64,000 nt of DNA from Eubacterium callanderi (GTDB taxonomy: Bacteria; Bacillota; Clostridia; Eubacteriales; Eubacteriaceae): NCBI RefSeq assembly GCF_900142645.1, contig NZ_FRBP01000006.1:62001-126000 (forward strand). The letters are read 5' to 3'. Of this stretch, positions 25,947 through 37,000 are shown piece by piece; within the stretch, counting starts at the first letter, position 1, and every line of letters begins with the position of its first letter. Both the position numbers and the translations under genes were made by a program. The notes under the pieces were generated by a model. It was not told the DNA's origin and did not search any database. It was given only the letters and a program-made list of their open reading frames with translations.

Positions 25947-27512
25947 TTAAGCCTCCGGCTCGGCAGTCACTTCTGTTTTTTCCAGTTTTCTGCTGGAGAG
26001 ACGGTGAAGCACGAACAGGGTAACAGCCAGCAGGATAATGCCGGTGCCAAGTGTCAGGGCGATGTTGCCGTACGAGAATCCGGCGACAATGTAGCCGAAA
26101 AAGCAGCACGCCGCTACCAGACAGGCGTAAGGCATCTGGGTGGCCACATGCTTGATATGGTCACAACCCGCTCCGGTAGAAGACAGGATGGTGGTATCCG
26201 AGATCGGTGAGCAGTGGTCTCCGAAAACAGAGCCTGCCAGTGTTGCGGACAGGGTAACAACCATCAGCTCCGGCGCGGATGCCTGACAGATGAATACAAC
26301 GATTGGGATAAAGATCCCGAAGGTTCCCCAGGCAGTACCAATCGAGAAGGACAGGCCGGCCGCTACCAGGAATACAATGGCTGGAATCAGGCCCATCGGC
26401 AGGTTGCTGGCTTCCACAAGCTGGCCAACGTAAATGCCTGTACCCAGGTAATCCTGGCATAAGGAACCGATGGTCCACGCCAGCGTCAGGATAATGTATG
26501 CTGGAACCATGCTCTTGACGCCTTCGCCGATGCCGCCCATGAATTCCTTAAAGGTCACAAGCTTTCTCGGGATAAACAGCAGGAAGGTTACAACGAGCGC
26601 CCAGAAGCCGCCCAGTACCAGGGCCGCAGAGGCGTCACAGTTCCCAAAGGCTTCACCGATGGTCAGGCCTTCGCCTGCCCAGTAGCCGCCATTCCACAGC
26701 ATGGAAATGATTGAGAACACAATCAGCGCGCCGATGGGGATGATCAGATCCCAGACGGTCCCTTTATCAGAAACCTCCTGGTTGCTTTCAAGGTCATCGT
26801 TCACAGCGCCAAGGTCACCCTTTTTCTCGGCCTTGTACTCTTCTTTAGCCATCGGCCCGAATTCCAGGTTGGTTGCGGCCAGCGCCAGTACCATAATAAT
26901 GGATAAAATAGCGTAAAGATTGTATGGGATGGTCGCGAAGAAAGCCTGCAATTCATTGGTGAAGGCGCCGGTTTCGTACAGGGTTGACCCGACAGCCGCC
27001 GCCCAGCTTGAGATCGGGGCGATGATACACACCGGCGCCGCGGTGGCGTCGATGATATAGGCCAGCTTTGCGCGGGATACATTGTACTTGTCTGTGACGG
27101 GCTTCATAACGGTACCGACCGTTAAGCAGTTGAAATAGTCGTCGATGAAAATCAGCATTCCCAGAAAGCTGGTAGCCAGCTGTGCGCTTCTCTTGCTTTT
27201 CAGCTTAGTTGAAGCCCAGTTACCGTAGGCTCTTGAGCCCCCGGCCATTGTGACCACATAAACCAGCGCCCCAAGCAGGGCCAAAAAGAGAATGATGTTA
27301 AACTTGCCAGGCGAACCAACGGTCTCAGCAGTAACGCCGAAGGCTACGCTGCTCATCTCAATGATGCCGCCGCCTGTGTTTAACGCGTAGATAAGTCCCC
27401 CTGAAAGTATTCCGATTAACAACGATGAAATAACTTCTTTGGTGCATAACGCCAGAGCGATCGCAATGATCGGTGGTAACAGCGATAAGAAACCAACATC
27501 GATTGTTTCCAT
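25947..27512 (-). CDS. NhaC-family Na+/H+ antiporter
   Basis: The 521-residue protein has about 11-12 membrane segments and the family motifs LIFIDDYFNCLTVGTVMKPV, AAPVCIIAPISSWAAAVGS and GSVFGDHCSPISDTTILSS. It exchanges sodium, or an amine such as malate/lactate in relatives, for protons across the cytoplasmic membrane. A sodium-cycling acetogen-like host would fit. An AGGAGG-type site precedes the ATG. It is divergent from the ABC exporter pair. Confidence 0.9.
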   Translation of the reverse strand: METIDVGFLSLLPPIIAIALALCTKEVISSLLIGILSGGLIYALNTGGGIIEMSSVAFGVTAETVGSPGKFNIILFLALLGALVYVVTMAGGSRAYGNWASTKLKSKRSAQLATSFLGMLIFIDDYFNCLTVGTVMKPVTDKYNVSRAKLAYIIDATAAPVCIIAPISSWAAAVGSTLYETGAFTNELQAFFATIPYNLYAILSIIMVLALAATNLEFGPMAKEEYKAEKKGDLGAVNDDLESNQEVSDKGTVWDLIIPIGALIVFSIISMLWNGGYWAGEGLTIGEAFGNCDASAALVLGGFWALVVTFLLFIPRKLVTFKEFMGGIGEGVKSMVPAYIILTLAWTIGSLCQDYLGTGIYVGQLVEASNLPMGLIPAIVFLVAAGLSFSIGTAWGTFGIFIPIVVFICQASAPELMVVTLSATLAGSVFGDHCSPISDTTILSSTGAGCDHIKHVATQMPYACLVAACCFFGYIVAGFSYGNIALTLGTGIILLAVTLFVLHRLSSRKLEKTEVTAEPEA

Positions 27513-27774
27513 AAATACTCCTCCTTATTTTTTTATATTTGCTTCCACAAACAAGCCAATTTTAACACAAAATTAATGCAAATTAAAGGAAATATATAGA
27601 ATAAGGTATTCTGAACCTCAAAAAAATTTTTCAATCAATAAAGCCACGCCTGTCGCAAACATAAAAATGCCTTGAAAAGCATAATAAAGGATTTACTTTT
27701 ACCCCCTTAACTGTGATTTTATGGTTTTTTTATGCTACAATAGATCTATATGAAAATAAAAGGCAGGGATTACC

Positions 27775-29496
27775 ATGAAGCTGATCATAACCAAAATCAA
27801 AGAACATCTGGGATTGTTTCTGACCGCCATCTTTTTCCTGACGGTCGAGTCCCTCAGCGACCTTCTCCAGCCCACGCTCATGTCCCACATTGTCGATGAC
27901 GGCGTAAAAAACCAGGACGTGGGCACAGTGCTCTTTTTTGGGGGCATTATGCTGGGGGTAGCCTTTGTGGGGGCGGCTGGCGCAGTGATCCGCAACAATC
28001 TTTCCGTCCGCACCTCCCAGCAGATTGGAAAGGAGCTCCGCTCAGAGCTATACCGGAAAATCCAGGCCTTCTCTTTTGAAAATATTGACCGGCTTCACCC
28101 CGCATCCCTGATCACCCGCATCACCAACGATGTCACCCAGATCCAGAATTTTATTAACGGGACCATGCGTATTCTGGTCAAGGCGCCCATTACCTGTATC
28201 GGCGCCATTATCCTCATTGTAACCCAGACACCCAGACAGATCCCCATGATTGTGGTCATCCTGGTCATTTCGACCCTGCTCATCGCCGGGAATATGCGCT
28301 TTGGCTACCCAAGATTTGTCCGTCTTCAGCGCAGGCTGGACCGGCTGAACAGCGTAAGCCGCGAATTTCTGACCTCCATAAGGGTCGTCAAGGCCTTTGG
28401 GCGGGAAGATTATGAGACCGGCCGTTTCGGCACTGCCGCTGAGGAGCTGGCAGCCTCTGGTATTTCAGCCACCCGGGTGACCGCGGTGTTTGGGCCGCTG
28501 ATCAACCTGACGGTCAACATCGGGATTGTGGTGCTGCTGTGGCTGGGCGGCACCGGAGGACACCAGGATGTGGGAAAGCTTATGGCCTCTGTCAATTACA
28601 TGACTCAGGTGCTCTTTGCCCTGTCCATGGTTTCCAATATCCTCAACACAATGGTGAGGGCCACAGCCTCGGCCGAGCGTGTGCAGGAGGTTCTTTCTGA
28701 AAAGCCCGCCATGCGCGAACCGGAAATACCCACAGCCGAAAAGCCTGATGGCCGTGTGGCTTTTGAGAATGTTTCTTTCTCCTATATCCACTCGCCTGAA
28801 AAGTCGCTGGACAATGTATCCTTCTGTCTTGAAAGCGGCCAGGTGCTGGGTATCATCGGAGCAACCGGCTCCGGCAAATCCACTCTGGTCAGCCTGATTC
28901 CAAGATTTTACGACGTCACCGGAGGCCGGGTGCTCGTGGGGGGAAGGGATGTGCGAAGCCAGAAAACTTCCCAGCTTCGCGAGGCCATCGGCATGGTTCC
29001 CCAAAAGTCATTGCTGTTTTCCGGCACCATCCGGGATAACCTGAAGTGGGGAGATCCTGAAGCGGACGATAAAGCTCTCGACGCCGCAGCACATGCGGCC
29101 TGCGCCGATGAATTTATAAATGGCTTCTCCAAGGGCTACGACACGGTTTTGGGGCAGGGCGGGGTAAACCTGTCCGGCGGGCAGAAGCAGCGGCTCTCCA
29201 TCGCCAGAGCGCTGATCCGCCATCCCGCCATACTGGTGATGGACGACAGCACCAGCGCCCTTGACGCCACCACCGAGGCGGCTGTTATGACCCGTATCCG
29301 GGAATACGCCAGAGGAACCACGGTGATCCTCATCAGCCAGCGCATCGCCTCGGTCATGCGGGCGGATAAAATCCTCTGCATGGATGAGGGGCGCGTCTCC
29401 GGTTTCGGCACCCATGAAGCGCTTATGGCAGAAAGCCCGGTCTACCGTGAAATCTATAAATCCCAGATAGGAGATGATAAACATGCCAGCCGCTGA
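27775..29496 (+). CDS. ABC exporter, degenerate-site half
   Basis: The 573-residue half transporter has six membrane helices then an ATPase domain: Walker A GATGSGKSTLV, signature NLSGGQKQRL, Walker B ILVMDDSTSALD. The catalytic glutamate after Walker B is aspartate (DD instead of DE), as in the degenerate half of heterodimeric exporters such as TM287 or BmrC. The next gene supplies the other half and overlaps this one. Likely substrates are drugs or lipids; none can be named. Confidence 0.9.
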   Translation: MKLIITKIKEHLGLFLTAIFFLTVESLSDLLQPTLMSHIVDDGVKNQDVGTVLFFGGIMLGVAFVGAAGAVIRNNLSVRTSQQIGKELRSELYRKIQAFSFENIDRLHPASLITRITNDVTQIQNFINGTMRILVKAPITCIGAIILIVTQTPRQIPMIVVILVISTLLIAGNMRFGYPRFVRLQRRLDRLNSVSREFLTSIRVVKAFGREDYETGRFGTAAEELAASGISATRVTAVFGPLINLTVNIGIVVLLWLGGTGGHQDVGKLMASVNYMTQVLFALSMVSNILNTMVRATASAERVQEVLSEKPAMREPEIPTAEKPDGRVAFENVSFSYIHSPEKSLDNVSFCLESGQVLGIIGATGSGKSTLVSLIPRFYDVTGGRVLVGGRDVRSQKTSQLREAIGMVPQKSLLFSGTIRDNLKWGDPEADDKALDAAAHAACADEFINGFSKGYDTVLGQGGVNLSGGQKQRLSIARALIRHPAILVMDDSTSALDATTEAAVMTRIREYARGTTVILISQRIASVMRADKILCMDEGRVSGFGTHEALMAESPVYREIYKSQIGDDKHASR

Positions 29497-31291
29497 TCCC
29501 GCAGGACTGCCTCCAGTCAAACGCTCACCCGGAAAACACAGGATCGCTGAGGTGGTAAAGCCTAAAAACATGAAAGGGACACTGTCCAGGCTCTGGAGCC
29601 TGACAAAAGGCCGACGGCAGGGCCTGTGGCTGGTTTTTGTCCTGTCAGGGCTGGCTTCCCTGTCTGCCATGCTGACACCTCTGCTCATTGGTAAGATCAT
29701 TGACAGCATTAACAACGGCCATCTGTCCGTCACGCTCCTCGTGTTTCTGCTCTTGGCCTACATCGGTGACTGGGCTGTCCGTTTTGCCCAGAACTACATC
29801 ATGGCCTCAGTATCTCAGCGCATGATCTGCTATATCCGCAAAGCGTTGTTTGACGTGATGAAGGATCTGCCGCTGGCCTTCTTTGACCGGAGCCCTCACG
29901 GCGATCTCATGAGCCGCCTGACCAACGACATCGACAATATCAGCTCCACCATCTCAGATTCACTGGCGCAGCTCATGATGCTTGTCTTTACCTTTGCGGG
30001 AGTCCTCGGTATTATGCTCGCCCTCAATGTGTGGCTGACACTGGCCGCCCTGGCGGTAGTGCCGCTGGTCTTTTTACTGACCCGCACCGTTACCCGCGTT
30101 ACCCGCAGGCTGTTTAAAAAGCAGCAGGCAGCCCTCGGCCGTCTGGATGGAGAAATTGAGGAGACCATCTCAGGGCTCACTCTGGTTAAGGCCTACGGCA
30201 GAGAGGAAGCGGTTATTGAGGAATTTGAAAAAAATAACGCGGCGCTCTGCGATGTTGGCACCAGGGCACAGGTATGGTCCGGCTATCTTATGCCGCTCAT
30301 GAACGTGATTAAAAATCTCAGCTTTATATCGGTCTCCATTGCCAGCGGCGTCATGGCTGCCAGGGGAATGGTGAGTATTGGGACCATCTCGAGTTTTCTG
30401 CTCTACTCAAGACAGTTTACACGCCCCCTCAACGATATTGCGAGCATCTATAACGTCTTTCAAACCGCTGTGGCCGGCGCCGAACGGATTTTTGAAATTT
30501 TTGACGAGATTCCAGAACCTCCTGATATTCCAGACGCACTGCCCATTGTCAATCCAAAAGGCGACGTGGCTTTTGAGCATGTGTATTTCGGCTATGATCC
30601 AGACATACCGATCCTTAAGGATGTAAGCTTTAAAGCCAGCGCCGGAGCCCGCATGGCGGTCGTCGGCGCGACCGGGGCCGGGAAAACCACAATCATCAGT
30701 CTCCTGACACGTTTCTATGATGTCACGGACGGACAGATTCTTCTGGACGGCCATGACATCAGGGATTACCGACTGGCAGACCTGAGGCGCTGCTTTGGTG
30801 TTGTGCTCCAGGATACCGCACTGTTTCATATGAGTATTCTTGAGAATATCCGATATGGCAGGGAGGACGCCGAGGACAGCGCGGTCGTTGAAGCCGCCAG
30901 AGCCGCAGGCGCCCACGGTTTTATCAGCCGTCTGCCTGAGGGCTATCAGACCCTCATCACCGACGGCGGCGGAAGCCTGAGCCAGGGTGAGCGCCAGCTC
31001 ATCACCATTGCCCGCGCGATTCTGGCCGACGCGCCCATTCTCATCCTCGATGAGGCCACCAGCTCTGTCGACACCCGGACTGAAAGCCGGATACAGGAAG
31101 CCATGCTGCGGCTTACCGAGGGCCGGACCTCCTTCATCATTGCGCACCGCCTGTCCACGATCCGGGACGCTGACCAGATTCTTCTGCTGAAAAATGGCCG
31201 TGTCGCCGAGATGGGGCGCCATCAGGAGCTCATGGCTCTGGGCGGCATTTACAGCCGCATGTATAAAACCCAGCTTGGCATTGATGACTGA
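29483..31291 (+). CDS. ABC exporter, consensus-site half
   Basis: The 602-residue half transporter has six helices and an ATPase domain with Walker A GATGAGKTTII, Walker B ILILDEATSSVD and an intact glutamate; its signature is altered to SLSQGERQL. Together with the first half this gives one consensus and one degenerate ATP site per dimer. AGGAG at 29468 favours ATG 29483 over 29474. The gene overlaps the end of its partner by 14 bases and ends at a perfect hairpin. Confidence 0.9.
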   Translation: MPAADPAGLPPVKRSPGKHRIAEVVKPKNMKGTLSRLWSLTKGRRQGLWLVFVLSGLASLSAMLTPLLIGKIIDSINNGHLSVTLLVFLLLAYIGDWAVRFAQNYIMASVSQRMICYIRKALFDVMKDLPLAFFDRSPHGDLMSRLTNDIDNISSTISDSLAQLMMLVFTFAGVLGIMLALNVWLTLAALAVVPLVFLLTRTVTRVTRRLFKKQQAALGRLDGEIEETISGLTLVKAYGREEAVIEEFEKNNAALCDVGTRAQVWSGYLMPLMNVIKNLSFISVSIASGVMAARGMVSIGTISSFLLYSRQFTRPLNDIASIYNVFQTAVAGAERIFEIFDEIPEPPDIPDALPIVNPKGDVAFEHVYFGYDPDIPILKDVSFKASAGARMAVVGATGAGKTTIISLLTRFYDVTDGQILLDGHDIRDYRLADLRRCFGVVLQDTALFHMSILENIRYGREDAEDSAVVEAARAAGAHGFISRLPEGYQTLITDGGGSLSQGERQLITIARAILADAPILILDEATSSVDTRTESRIQEAMLRLTEGRTSFIIAHRLSTIRDADQILLLKNGRVAEMGRHQELMALGGIYSRMYKTQLGIDD

Positions 31292-31325
31292 AAAAGCACA
31301 GCGCAAAAATGCGCTGTGCTTTTTT
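31291..31325. terminator. GCAC-hairpin family, copy 5 (bidirectional)
   Basis: AAAAAGCACAGCGCA and TGCGCTGTGCTTTTT pair perfectly around a short A loop. It lies between the convergent ABC exporter and LuxR-type regulator genes, overlapping the exporter's last base. Confidence 0.9.
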
Positions 31326-31329
31326 ACTT

Positions 31330-33885
31330 TTATTTTATGATACCCAGCTCCCGTGCTTTCAACACTGCATCCAGGGCGTTATTTACCTCCAGCTTTTTGT
31401 AGGCCAGGGAAGTGTGGCTTTTGATGGTTGGGAGCGCCAGACCTGTGATTCGGGCGATATCGGCGTTTCTATAGCCCTGGGACAACAGATCGAGCATATA
31501 CTTCTGCTGTCTGGAAAGTTTAATATTTTTGGGAGAGGTGGTTGGCCTGGAAAGCAATCCTCTGTGCGTCTTGGACTGGCTGTAAGCAGCCAGAATATGC
31601 TCCTGGACAAAATCGCGCGTCAGGCGGCCTCCATAGCTGTCTTTTTCTACCCTGGCCATCAGTCGTTTAAGAACAGGGAGGACTGCGGCGCCTTCGTCAG
31701 CAACCACCCGGATAAATCGGTAGGGCTGAAGAACGGACAGCGCCTTTTCCAGCAAATCTGCAGCCTCTTCATGGCTCCCCTGCTGCCATTTTAGAACTGC
31801 CAGCAGAGCACCCGCTTCGGCAGCATCCAGAGGTCTGTTCAAATTTTCACCGTAATCCAGCAGGAGGATTAACAGTCTGTGGGCTTCCTCGGCATTTTCC
31901 AAAATAATATGAGCGCGCGCTGTTGTGAAGTGCTGGTAGACCCGAAACAACTCAATGTGACTGGTCTCAACGACAAAATAGTGATCAAGCCATTCCCGTG
32001 CCGATGGTGCATCGCCATCCATAAGCATCAGACGCGTCTGGTAGGCCGCCAGGTTTGGCAGAAAAAATTGTGCCTCCCGATCCACCAGCAGCGTCAGCTC
32101 ACGCAGTGCAGTTTCGGCCTCCTGAAACCTTCCAAGCTGCCATAGGATACGGTGCCAGAGAAGCGTCACGCAGATACGCCCCTCAATTTTACTTTCCTCA
32201 GACATATACGCTGTGGTCACCTTAAGCTGCTCCAGTGCCTCACTCAGCTGACTGCGCTCATACATGAAACAGGCCTCAATACCGGGGCGAATATACAGCC
32301 ACTCATCCCCCAGAAGAGGAGCGAAGGTTTTATCGATTTTATCCATGATGCTCGGATCAGCGGACAGCTCGGAATAGTCAAGATTGCTTCGGTGCATGTA
32401 AGGCAGATTGTGAGTAAAGGATGCGATGGAGGTGGCCAGCCCCCCAGGCGTATATTTTTTGACAAAACGGCTGAAAAGGCTGAAACGTCGCACCTTGGTC
32501 CGCATACTCACCCGATGGTCTACGCTGTAGGCCAGAATCGCGTATTCCACAAATTTGGTATCTGCCTTTGCGATGGCCGGCAGCTTTCTTATAATGGCAT
32601 CCATATGACGGCCATATTCCTCATAACGGCTGGTCAGGTAGTAGTACCATGCGCTCAGGACATGGAGTGCCGGGAATTCACGGTAAGCCCTTTCAGGGAT
32701 CGGTTTTATAAAAAAAGCTCGCAGAAAATCTGCATACTCGGCCACCACGCCGCGGTTATTTTCAAAGAGAAATAGATACAGATAGCTGTCAATGCCTTTA
32801 TAATCACCGCTGTCCATCCAGAATCGCAGCGCCCGGGAATAATCGTGGCGGTCTCTGTAATACATTGCCGCTGTTTTATACAGGGAAGCAACGTTAATAC
32901 CGCTTTTAATCAGCCGTTCCCTGAGAAAATCCTGAAAAAGATGGTGGAAACGGTAAGTATTTCCATGAAGCAGGCTTAAAAAAGAGTTGGTGCGGCTCAG
33001 ATAAGACATGACTTCCGCAGCGTCCGCGCGGCCGGTCATTATCTCGGCAAGCTCAGGATCAAATTCATTGACGACGGCTGTTTTCAGGCAGAATTCCCGC
33101 AGCTCCGGTGACCACTTATCCCAGAGCTGAGTTTCAAAGTACCAGGCAAAATCCTGTCCGCCCTTTCCCGGACGGACTTCACCCGATTTTGCCATGGCGT
33201 TGACACCGATAGCCCATCCATCTGTCGCGTCGAGCACAAAGGAAGACTGCTCCTGTGTGATGGGAAAGCCCAGACGTTCAAAATAGCTCTGTATTTCATC
33301 TCTGGAAAATCGAAGCTGTTCAGGAGTGATAATGCCGGTGTCCTCATTCGAAACCAGTGAGGTAAAGTCTTCCGGCAGATTGTGGCGGGAGAGCAGAAGG
33401 ACGACAAAACCTTTAGGCAGCCGTCTGAGCAGAAAAGGAAGGGATTTTAAGACTTCCGCGTTGGTAATCAGGTGCATATCGTCCAGAACGAGCGCATACT
33501 GGCCATTATCCGGCAGCATTTCGGATATGAGACGCACCGTGTGCTCCACTGGCGAGGCTGAGAAAGCAGGGCTTACCAATACATTGTACATGGCCTCGTT
33601 TTCAGGCTGCAATGAAAAAAGCCCTGTGGCCAGCTGTTTATAAAATATCGGCGGTGTGTTATCATAGGGATCGAGACCAATCCAGACGGGTTTCCTCTTT
33701 GAAGCGTTGAGCCATAAAAGCGCGGAGACGGTTTTTCCACTTCCAGCCGGAGCCCCGATGTAAATAAATCGCCCCGCTTCCGCCCTGCGCAGGGCGGTCA
33801 GCAGTCTGCCTCGTGGTGCGCATACCTCGGGGAGCAGATTGGGTTCAAACTTATCATTTAGAAAATTCAATGTCATATTATTCAT
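31330..33885 (-). CDS. LuxR-family regulator, MalT/LAL type
   Basis: The 851-residue protein has an N-terminal ATPase with Walker A IYIGAPAGSGKTVSALLW and Walker B YALVLDDMHLIT, a long TPR-like helical middle and a C-terminal LuxR helix-turn-helix (LSRQQKYMLDLLSQGYRNAD, then IARITGLALPTIKSHTSLAY). These are STAND-type signal-integrating activators. The ATG is divergent from the gene for a GLUG surface protein and an alkyl-sulfatase lipoprotein, which are its most likely targets. The inducer is unknown. Confidence 0.9.
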   Translation of the reverse strand: MNNMTLNFLNDKFEPNLLPEVCAPRGRLLTALRRAEAGRFIYIGAPAGSGKTVSALLWLNASKRKPVWIGLDPYDNTPPIFYKQLATGLFSLQPENEAMYNVLVSPAFSASPVEHTVRLISEMLPDNGQYALVLDDMHLITNAEVLKSLPFLLRRLPKGFVVLLLSRHNLPEDFTSLVSNEDTGIITPEQLRFSRDEIQSYFERLGFPITQEQSSFVLDATDGWAIGVNAMAKSGEVRPGKGGQDFAWYFETQLWDKWSPELREFCLKTAVVNEFDPELAEIMTGRADAAEVMSYLSRTNSFLSLLHGNTYRFHHLFQDFLRERLIKSGINVASLYKTAAMYYRDRHDYSRALRFWMDSGDYKGIDSYLYLFLFENNRGVVAEYADFLRAFFIKPIPERAYREFPALHVLSAWYYYLTSRYEEYGRHMDAIIRKLPAIAKADTKFVEYAILAYSVDHRVSMRTKVRRFSLFSRFVKKYTPGGLATSIASFTHNLPYMHRSNLDYSELSADPSIMDKIDKTFAPLLGDEWLYIRPGIEACFMYERSQLSEALEQLKVTTAYMSEESKIEGRICVTLLWHRILWQLGRFQEAETALRELTLLVDREAQFFLPNLAAYQTRLMLMDGDAPSAREWLDHYFVVETSHIELFRVYQHFTTARAHIILENAEEAHRLLILLLDYGENLNRPLDAAEAGALLAVLKWQQGSHEEAADLLEKALSVLQPYRFIRVVADEGAAVLPVLKRLMARVEKDSYGGRLTRDFVQEHILAAYSQSKTHRGLLSRPTTSPKNIKLSRQQKYMLDLLSQGYRNADIARITGLALPTIKSHTSLAYKKLEVNNALDAVLKARELGIIK

Positions 33886-34072
33886 GGGTATTTCCTTTTA
33901 AGGTCATTTTATCAAATTTTACCATAATCGTTTAAAATTATCTATGTTTAATTGTAAGAGCTTCCGATTTTAATAAAAAAGAAAAATTTTCCAAAACCTC
34001 ATACCGTATGATTTAATAAAGCTTTGCAATCCGATATAATGAATTATCAGTTTATTACAAGGAGATGAGAAC

Positions 34073-37000
34073 ATGCGGCATGGTAAAGCTTTAAAAATTT
34101 TCACACTGGTGTTCGCTGCAATGTGGACCCTATCGGCAATGTCTCCGGTTTTTGCAGAGCCGGAAAACAACGAGCTCACAGGCGGCCCGGTCACTGATTA
34201 TATCGTCACCAAAATTGCAGATGAGAGCATTGAAATTATCGATGGCTGGGTTGTTTCCGGACTCTATTACGCTGCGGATAAAACCGGCGTCAATTTCTTT
34301 TCGACCATGGGCGATCTTTTGACCTTCCCATCTGGAAAGGACACCTCTCAGATTCTGAAGCTGTGCCAGGAAATGAAGGATGAGCTGGACGCCCTACAGC
34401 AGGAGATGGACGCCATCAGCGATAAGCTGGATAGACTAGTCATCAGCCTGGAAAATCAGATCAATGAGAATATCTGGTACAACAACCGGCGGGAATACTC
34501 GTCGCTTCTGAACAAATACGAAAGCGCCTACACCGATTACACCAATTATCTGGACGCTTCCAAAAAATACACAAAGGCACTAGAGGATGGAGACGCCGAG
34601 ACCATGGAGTCTGAAAAGCACGCGTTGAATGGGTATCTCATCAATTTCAAAGAAAATTTTGATCCTGCCAAAACCGGTGATCCCATCAGCTTTAAAAGCG
34701 ACCTGAGAAAGATGGCCATGTACGCCTGCCGCCATTACCCCTCCTATGACCGCAGCAAACCTGATCCGGTACTGGAGCCCACCAGTAGCATTACCCTGCT
34801 GGACAATGCCAAAAGGGTTACCGACCAGACTGTGGCCTTTGAGCATCAGCAGTGCGATGTCCTCTTCCAGCAGATGAACGACTGTATCCGACCTTTCATC
34901 TACATGTCTATGGTCAACCGTATTTGGGTCGACTACAACATCTCCGTCGATGTGGACACCGACACCAAAGATAAACTGATGACTGAGCGGGAGACCGTCA
35001 TCAATGAGACGGTTCAGGCTATCAATGATATTTCCTCCCAGGGCAAAGCCTATACCGACCGGCTGATGCGCTCTTATGACGCGGAGATTGACCTGCCGCT
35101 GGGTTATGAAAGCAGCAGTGTCGAGCACATGAAGGGTAAGGGCCTCTGGCCGAGCATTTACCACAGGCCTCACGACATTGTAAGAAGCGCCTACTGGACA
35201 AAGCCGGAAATGCCCGCCTATCAGATGAAGGCCCTGGGTGGATATTCCCCCTTTGTGCTCCTGAAAGAGGGGAATGAGTTTGGTTATCTGACCCACGACG
35301 GCCTGTTTAAGCTGGATCAGGAGTATGTCCACCACGCCAGCGGCGGAAAGGTTGACCATTTTGAGTACAGCACCGTGAGCCAGGACTTTCTTAACTTAGA
35401 ACACTCTGCCGATTACAATTATACAGGCATCAGCCAGGCCAGCTCCCTGAAATATCTTTTGAATACGCCGGCTTACCGGTTGTCAGGACAGACCAGTATC
35501 GTGGACTATCTGGTAAACTATGGCGGCATCAAGGCTGAGCATCTGCCCCAGGGTGTCGATTACGCGGTGATCAACAAATGGGATTCTGCAGCGAACCACA
35601 CCTCCATTGAAGGCGGCGTGAGGGTGACGGGCAGCTGGTGCTGCACCTACTACTACATCGATGGCCTCACTGGCTACCGGCTGGATGACAGCGATTCAAA
35701 AATCAACAAACGGGTCAAGAGCATGGTGGCAAGCGAGGAGCATTTTAAAGAAAATTTGAGGGGGATCTCGCTTCTCTCCTTTATGATAGGAAATCCATCG
35801 CCGCGTTTTTCGGCCAGAACGAAATCCTCTAAGGGCATCTCAGTCCAGCTCAGTGATAAAAATGGCAATTCCCTCAACGGTTACTCGATAGCCTCACAGC
35901 CTGTCACTCTGACGGTTGACTGCTCAGGCATAGGTGAAAACGAGCGTGTGGAGAGTGTGGAGCTGATCAATTCCAAGGGAAAAGTTCTCGACACACTGCT
36001 GACAGCTGACGCCTTTGAATATTTTAAAAAGAAGGACAATACCGTCAGTTTCACTTTCACAGCACCCTACCAGAACTATAGCGTGCGGGCCACCACCGGA
36101 AAAAAACCCGAGGAGACTGCTCCCGTGATGAACGGGCGGGGCAGCATTGTGAAAATGGATGTCCAAAGCGGGCCAAAAGAAATCGTACCCACGGACATCT
36201 ATACCTTTGAGGACCTGAAACGCGTGGCCAGAGCCGTGGCTGAGGAGCCCGAGACCTATGCCCACGCTAACTTCACCGTTATGAATGACATTGACGCGGA
36301 CGGCGAGGAATGGGTGCTGCCCATCGGTACCGCAGTCAACGCCTACAATGGCACCTTTAACGGAAAAGGCCACAGCATCAGCGGTATGAAAGCCGATGGC
36401 AACGGGCTTCAGGGACTTTTCGGACGCGTCGGGCCTCAGGGAGTAGTAAAGAACCTGAGAATTTTTGATACGGATATCCGATCAGGCACCGCTTACGCGG
36501 GCGCTGTTGCCGCCATCAACGAGGGCCGCATTGAGTACTGCCAGGCCGGTGCGGGCCATCTTCTGACCGATAACGCTGACGCGCCAGACCTGGATGATAT
36601 GAATATCCACATTGAATCAGGCACTGCTGCCGGCGGTGTTGCCGGGAAAAATAGCGGTGTAATCATCAACACATCGTCGGCTGGCCGTGTATCAGCTCAG
36701 ACTGCCGGCGGGCTGGCAGGAGAAAACAGCGGAGAAATACGCAACAGTTTTGGCACAGTCATAGCAAACATTGAGGGAAGACTCTATACTGGCGGCATTG
36801 CCGGAAACAATGAGGGGACAATGCGCAATGTCTACTTTGGCGGCCATGCCAGTGGTGGCGCCGATGGGGCCATCGCCGGAAGAAATATTTCTGAAACCTT
36901 GGACGCCTGCTACTATGACAACAGCATGGATGACGCGAGCGGTGAAGGAAATGCCACAGCTCAGTCCGTTCCGGTAAGCGAGATGAAGACGGATACCTTT

